Source: CAZIOI01 sp964540855
GTDB taxonomy: Bacteria > Patescibacteriota > UBA1384 > DTJR01
Direction: 5' to 3'
DNA: 7,298 bases
Assembly (NCBI GenBank): GCA_964540855.1
Contig: CAZIOI010000027.1
Location: 1 to 7,298, forward strand
Position 1 is the first letter of the stretch. Each line of letters begins with the position of its first letter. The position numbers and the translations under genes are program-made. Positions 4,688 through 7,298 of this stretch are shown here, one piece after another. The notes under the pieces are model-generated. The model was given only the letters and a program-made list of their open reading frames with translations, was not told the origin of the DNA and did not search any database.

Positions 4688-6678
4688 CTCACCCTTTGAA
4701 AAAATTTGCCCGCTTTTTTAAGAGCCGCTAACTGATCCCTTATGATTGCCGCTTCTTCAAAACGCAGCTCTTGCGCCGCCTGTTTCATTTCTTTTTCTTT
4801 ATCTGAAATTAACGTTTTTAGGTCTTTCTCAGACATTTTTTGTTCGACATCATCAAGCGCTACAACGTCTAAATCGCTAGCGATAGAGGATATCTGCTTA
4901 TCAATGGTTTTTGGCGTAATATTGTGGTCTTCGTTGTATTTAATCTGAATTTCTCGCCTTCTCTTTGTCTCGCCAATCGCCCGCTTCATAGAATTAGTTT
5001 CGTTATCGGCGTACAAAATAACACGACCGTTGACGTTTCTGGCTGCGCGACCGATAGTCTGAACCAGAGACGTTTCGCTTCGCAGAAAACCTTCTTTGTC
5101 CGCATCCAAAATAACAACCAGCGAAACCTCCGGCATATCTAAGCCCTCACGCAATAGATTGACGCCAATTAAAACGTCAAATTCTCCGGAGCGCAACGCG
5201 CTAATCAGTCTAATCCTCTCAATAGTTTCAACACCGCTATGCAGATATTTAACTTTGACGTTTTTTTCCTTGAGATAAACTGTTAAATCCTCCGCCATTT
5301 TTTTGGTAAGAGTCGTCACTAAAACCCTCTCGCCCGCCTGCACGGTTTTTTCAACTTCACCTATCAGGTTTTCAATCTGACCTTGAGTAGGTCTTATTTC
5401 AACTTCCGGATCGACTAAACCGGTTGGGCGGACAATTTGCTCTATAATCCTACCTTGTGACTTTTGCAATTCATATTGTGCCGGTGTAGCCGAAACGTAA
5501 ATAACATTTTGGGCATTTTTTTCAAACTCTTCAAACTTGAGCGGTCTATTGTCGCGAGCGCTCGGCAATCTAAATCCATAGTCTATAAGATTGTTTTTTC
5601 GGCTACGGTCACCAGCATACATTCCGCCTATTTGCGGCACAGTCACATGAGACTCGTCGATAACAATCAAAAAATCATTTCCCCAACGCTCGCGAAAATA
5701 GTCAATCAGCGTAAATGGCGGACTTCCCTCTGGCAAATCGTAAAAATATCGCGAATAGTTTTCTATTCCATTACAATAACCAACCGACCTAATCATTTCC
5801 AAATCATATCTCGTCTTGCGCGACAGCCTTTCGGCCTCGATAATTTTCCCTTGCGCGCGAAATTCCGCCAACCGCTTCTCAAGATCAGATTCTATCTGAG
5901 ACAAAGCCTTTTGCATTAGATTTTCTGGTACCAAATAATGCTTGGCGGGGAAAATAACATAGCGTTGCTTTTTCTCGATAATTGATCTGTTTAGCTTGTC
6001 TATTATTTGAATATCGCCGATTTCATCATCGGCAAAAATAATCTTAATGACTTTATCCTCGCCTGCCGGAACAACCTCCAGCGACGACGCCCTTGCCCTA
6101 AATGAACCCTTGGCAGGTTCGGAGTCATTTCGGACAAATTGAATATTTATCAACTCCCGCATCAGTTCCAGCCTGTCTCTTTTTTGTCCGACAGATATAT
6201 CTATAGTCGATTTTTTATAAAATTCCGGCGACCCAAGACCGTAGATACAAGAGACGGACGAAACAACGATAACGTCATCGCGGCTCAAGATCGCCTCGGT
6301 CGCAAAATTCCTCAACCGATCAATTTCTTCGTTAATCGTTGCTTCTTTCTCGATATATGTATCGGAATTTGGCAAATATGCCTCCGGTTGATAGTAATCG
6401 TAATAGCTCACAAAATATCCAACCGCTGATTCGGGAAAAAAATCTCTAAACTCTTGAGTAAGCTGAGCTGCGAGAGTCTTGTTGTGGGCAATTACCAATG
6501 TGGGGATTTTAAGACGGGAAACAACATTAGCAATAGAAAAAGTCTTACCGCTACCGGTCACACCCAAAAGAACTTGTTTTTGATGGTTATTTTTTAAACC
6601 GTCAACAAGTTTATCTATAGCCTGCGGCTGTGAGCCGGCAGGTTGATATTTGCTGTGAAGATTAAATAACTTTTTCAT
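4684..6678 (-). CDS. uvrB: UvrB, excinuclease ABC helicase-like subunit
   Basis: UvrB verifies damage delivered by UvrA and recruits UvrC for dual incision. The protein is complete at 664 residues (E. coli 673). In order: N-terminal YQPAGSQPQAI (11-21); Walker A GVTGSGKT (39-46); the beta-hairpin and its base, rich in Tyr (SYYDYYQPEAYLP, 91-103); the UvrA-binding domain 2 with FVRNDSEPAKGSFRAR (181-196); DESH box (341-344); helicase motifs GLDMPEVSLV (512-521) and QTIGRAARN (540-548); and a C-terminal UVR motif (about 624-659) that binds UvrC. That UVR motif implies a UvrC partner in this genome. ATG 6678 begins at the family start; no Shine-Dalgarno precedes it and a -10-like TATTAT sits seven bases upstream, so the mRNA may be leaderless. 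The stop TGA overlaps the next gene's ATG. Confidence 0.98.
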   Translation of the reverse strand: MKKLFNLHSKYQPAGSQPQAIDKLVDGLKNNHQKQVLLGVTGSGKTFSIANVVSRLKIPTLVIAHNKTLAAQLTQEFRDFFPESAVGYFVSYYDYYQPEAYLPNSDTYIEKEATINEEIDRLRNFATEAILSRDDVIVVSSVSCIYGLGSPEFYKKSTIDISVGQKRDRLELMRELINIQFVRNDSEPAKGSFRARASSLEVVPAGEDKVIKIIFADDEIGDIQIIDKLNRSIIEKKQRYVIFPAKHYLVPENLMQKALSQIESDLEKRLAEFRAQGKIIEAERLSRKTRYDLEMIRSVGYCNGIENYSRYFYDLPEGSPPFTLIDYFRERWGNDFLIVIDESHVTVPQIGGMYAGDRSRKNNLIDYGFRLPSARDNRPLKFEEFEKNAQNVIYVSATPAQYELQKSQGRIIEQIVRPTGLVDPEVEIRPTQGQIENLIGEVEKTVQAGERVLVTTLTKKMAEDLTVYLKEKNVKVKYLHSGVETIERIRLISALRSGEFDVLIGVNLLREGLDMPEVSLVVILDADKEGFLRSETSLVQTIGRAARNVNGRVILYADNETNSMKRAIGETKRRREIQIKYNEDHNITPKTIDKQISSIASDLDVVALDDVEQKMSEKDLKTLISDKEKEMKQAAQELRFEEAAIIRDQLAALKKAGKFFQRVR

Positions 6679-6684
6679 ATCGAA

Positions 6685-6713
6685 ATAATATCTTCGCTTT
6701 TTCGAGATAAAAA
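6685..6713 (-). promoter_or_regulatory. Possible promoter for uvrB giving a leaderless mRNA
   Basis: TATTAT (6690-6685) matches five of six -10 bases and ends six bases before the A of the uvrB ATG at 6678, so transcription would start at or next to the start codon. At 17-base spacing the -35 is poor (TTTTTA, 6713-6708). A better -35 (TTGACT, 6718-6713) would need a 22-base spacer, which is too long. The absence of any Shine-Dalgarno before ATG 6678 fits this reading. Weak evidence. Confidence 0.3.
6689..6709 (-). repeat. Imperfect dyad just upstream of uvrB
   Basis: TATCTTCG at 6689-6696 pairs with CGAGATA at 6703-6709 in seven pairs with one bulged T around a six-base loop. It sits between the putative -35 and -10 region of uvrB, where an operator could lie. 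It does not match the SOS-box consensuses I know (E. coli CTGT-N8-ACAG or the Bacillus CGAAC-N4-GTTCG type). Confidence 0.3.
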
Positions 6714-6729
6714 GTCAATCGAGGTCAAT
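6714..6729 (-). repeat. ATTGAC direct repeat, one helical turn apart, upstream of uvrB
   Basis: The minus strand carries ATTGAC at 6729-6724 and again at 6719-6714, start to start 10 bases, separated by CTCG. The first copy begins two bases after the upstream gene's stop codon. Placement on one face of the helix 36-51 bases before the uvrB start would suit a direct-repeat regulator, but two hexamers are thin evidence and either copy may simply contribute a TTGAC -35 element. Confidence 0.3.
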
Positions 6730-6730
6730 A

Positions 6731-7189
6731 TCACTCTGCGGCAGGTAGGCTTGTCAAGGCCGGTCTTAGTTCAACGTCCTTGCCATTAACTTTGGCCTTC
6801 AGTGAATAATTTTTGCCGTCTTCTAGTTTGGAATACTGGATGTCATAACCGGTCGGAATATCAAGAATATATTTTGGCTTGACCTGGTCAATTTTATCAG
6901 GATAAGTGCCATTAACAATGCCGTACATATCAAGCGCTTGTTGAACCGACAAAAGAGGCGAAAAAGACTTTTGATAGTTAAAATAGTTATATGCGTTGAT
7001 ACTGTACTTGCCGAAAATACCAAGATTAATTATAACTATTGCTGTTACAATCCACTTGGTGGCGTAAGACCAGCTGGATATAAACCACATAATAATAACG
7101 CCAACAACTTGAAATGGCGAAGATAAAAGAAGAAGCGCTAATATGGTTACCGTATCACGCCAAGTATGCGACCTTTCACTATCTGGCAT
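6731..7189 (-). CDS. Two-helix membrane protein with a pseudopilin-like C-terminal domain
   Basis: The start ATG 7189 (152 residues) is preferred over an in-frame ATG at 7231 because GGAGG (7198-7194) lies four bases before it and the promoter would otherwise fall inside the gene. Two hydrophobic helices (about 12-36 and 46-62) enclose a short Trp/Ser-rich turn, so both ends of the pair probably face the cytoplasm. The rest (about 80-142) contains ALDMYGIVNGTYPDKIDQV, a proline-tyrosine-delimited turn IPTGYDIQY, and NYSLKAKVNGKDVE. This order, a helix ending in NGxYP followed by a small sheet, resembles the globular part of type II secretion/type IV pilus minor pilins. The prepilin leader (basic stretch, glycine, then a Phe/Glu-type start) is absent, so it is unlikely to be a processed pilin. 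Function unknown. It lies 52 bases upstream of uvrB. Confidence 0.8.
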   Translation of the reverse strand: MPDSERSHTWRDTVTILALLLLSSPFQVVGVIIMWFISSWSYATKWIVTAIVIINLGIFGKYSINAYNYFNYQKSFSPLLSVQQALDMYGIVNGTYPDKIDQVKPKYILDIPTGYDIQYSKLEDGKNYSLKAKVNGKDVELRPALTSLPAAE

Positions 7190-7193
7190 TTTT

Positions 7194-7198
7194 CCTCC
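7194..7198 (-). promoter_or_regulatory. Ribosome binding site that sets the start of the two-helix protein
   Basis: GGAGG on the minus strand, four bases before ATG 7189. It is the only good Shine-Dalgarno near the start and excludes the ATG at 7231. Confidence 0.75.
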
Positions 7199-7211
7199 GT
7201 TTGTTTTTCTA

Positions 7212-7220
7212 ATTTTACCA
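7212..7220 (-). promoter_or_regulatory. Extended -10 promoter for the two-helix membrane protein gene
   Basis: The minus strand reads TGGTAAAAT (TAAAAT at 7217-7212 with TGn extension), the same layout as the uvrA promoter. The -35 region is poor. Predicted start near 7205 gives a leader of about 16 bases carrying the GGAGG site. Uvr genes could be reached by readthrough, since no terminator is visible before uvrB. Bases 7221-7298 beyond it contain no supportable gene. Confidence 0.45.
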
Positions 7221-7298
7221 CATAAAAACAATTGATAGAACTTGCTGCACCCGCTACTAACATATTGGACTTTTGAGAGCCGATAAAGTTATTCACAT

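Noticed and set aside
7289..7297. TTATTCACA, a match to the DnaA-box consensus TTATNCACA
   Set aside because: A single box has a fair probability of occurring by chance in a window of this size. No AT-rich unwinding region, dnaA or dnaN gene or second box is visible.
7189..7298. Short minus-strand frame entering from the right edge past 7189
   Set aside because: It is about 49 codons from a GTG, out of frame with the two-helix gene and overlapping its promoter, ribosome binding site and start, with no coding signature.

Overview
The window reads almost entirely on the minus strand and is a compact bacterial chromosomal segment built around nucleotide excision repair. From right to left in transcription order it carries: a two-helix membrane protein with a pseudopilin-like C-terminal domain (7189-6731); uvrB (6678-4684); a membrane-anchored PIG-L/LmbE-type deacetylase (4687-3836); a DedA-family membrane protein (3834-3232); uvrA (3173-336); a GC-rich 65-codon gene of unknown function (293-96); and, at the left edge, the first codons of a further gene (35-1) whose start MKNLLEKVKEFP resembles a UvrC N-terminus. 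No gene-free stretch exceeds 300 bases. There are no tRNA, rRNA, CRISPR or insertion-sequence signatures.

Organism: UGA is used as an ordinary stop at the ends of uvrB, the deacetylase gene and two small genes, so this is the standard bacterial code and not the UGA=Gly code of Gracilibacteria/Absconditabacteria. Tight packing (4-base overlap, 1-base gap), short leaders, several starts without Shine-Dalgarno sequences and a pseudopilin-like domain protein suggest a Candidate Phyla Radiation (Patescibacteria) genome. This is inference from style, not from a marker gene. Most of the window is roughly 42-48% GC in the blocks counted; bases 61-240 rise to 57-62%.

Layout and logic: uvrB, the deacetylase gene and the DedA gene form a translationally coupled unit. 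UvrA has its own extended -10 promoter (TGGTATAAT) in the 58-base gap after the DedA gene. A near-consensus sigma-70 promoter (TGGACA, 17 bases, TATAAT) overlaps the uvrA stop codon and points into the small GC-rich gene. Between that gene and the left-edge gene is a very stable 17-pair hairpin without a U-tract. UvrA and UvrB together form the damage-search complex, and a UvrC at the left edge would complete the incision system. The two envelope genes between uvrB and uvrA have no known role in repair.

Most of the window is ordinary. The least explained part is bases 36-340: a strong promoter, a small protein of atypical composition and two inverted repeats packed between uvrA and the next gene. 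I did not find convincing evidence of a wholly new system; that block and the repair/envelope interleaving are the best candidates for follow-up.
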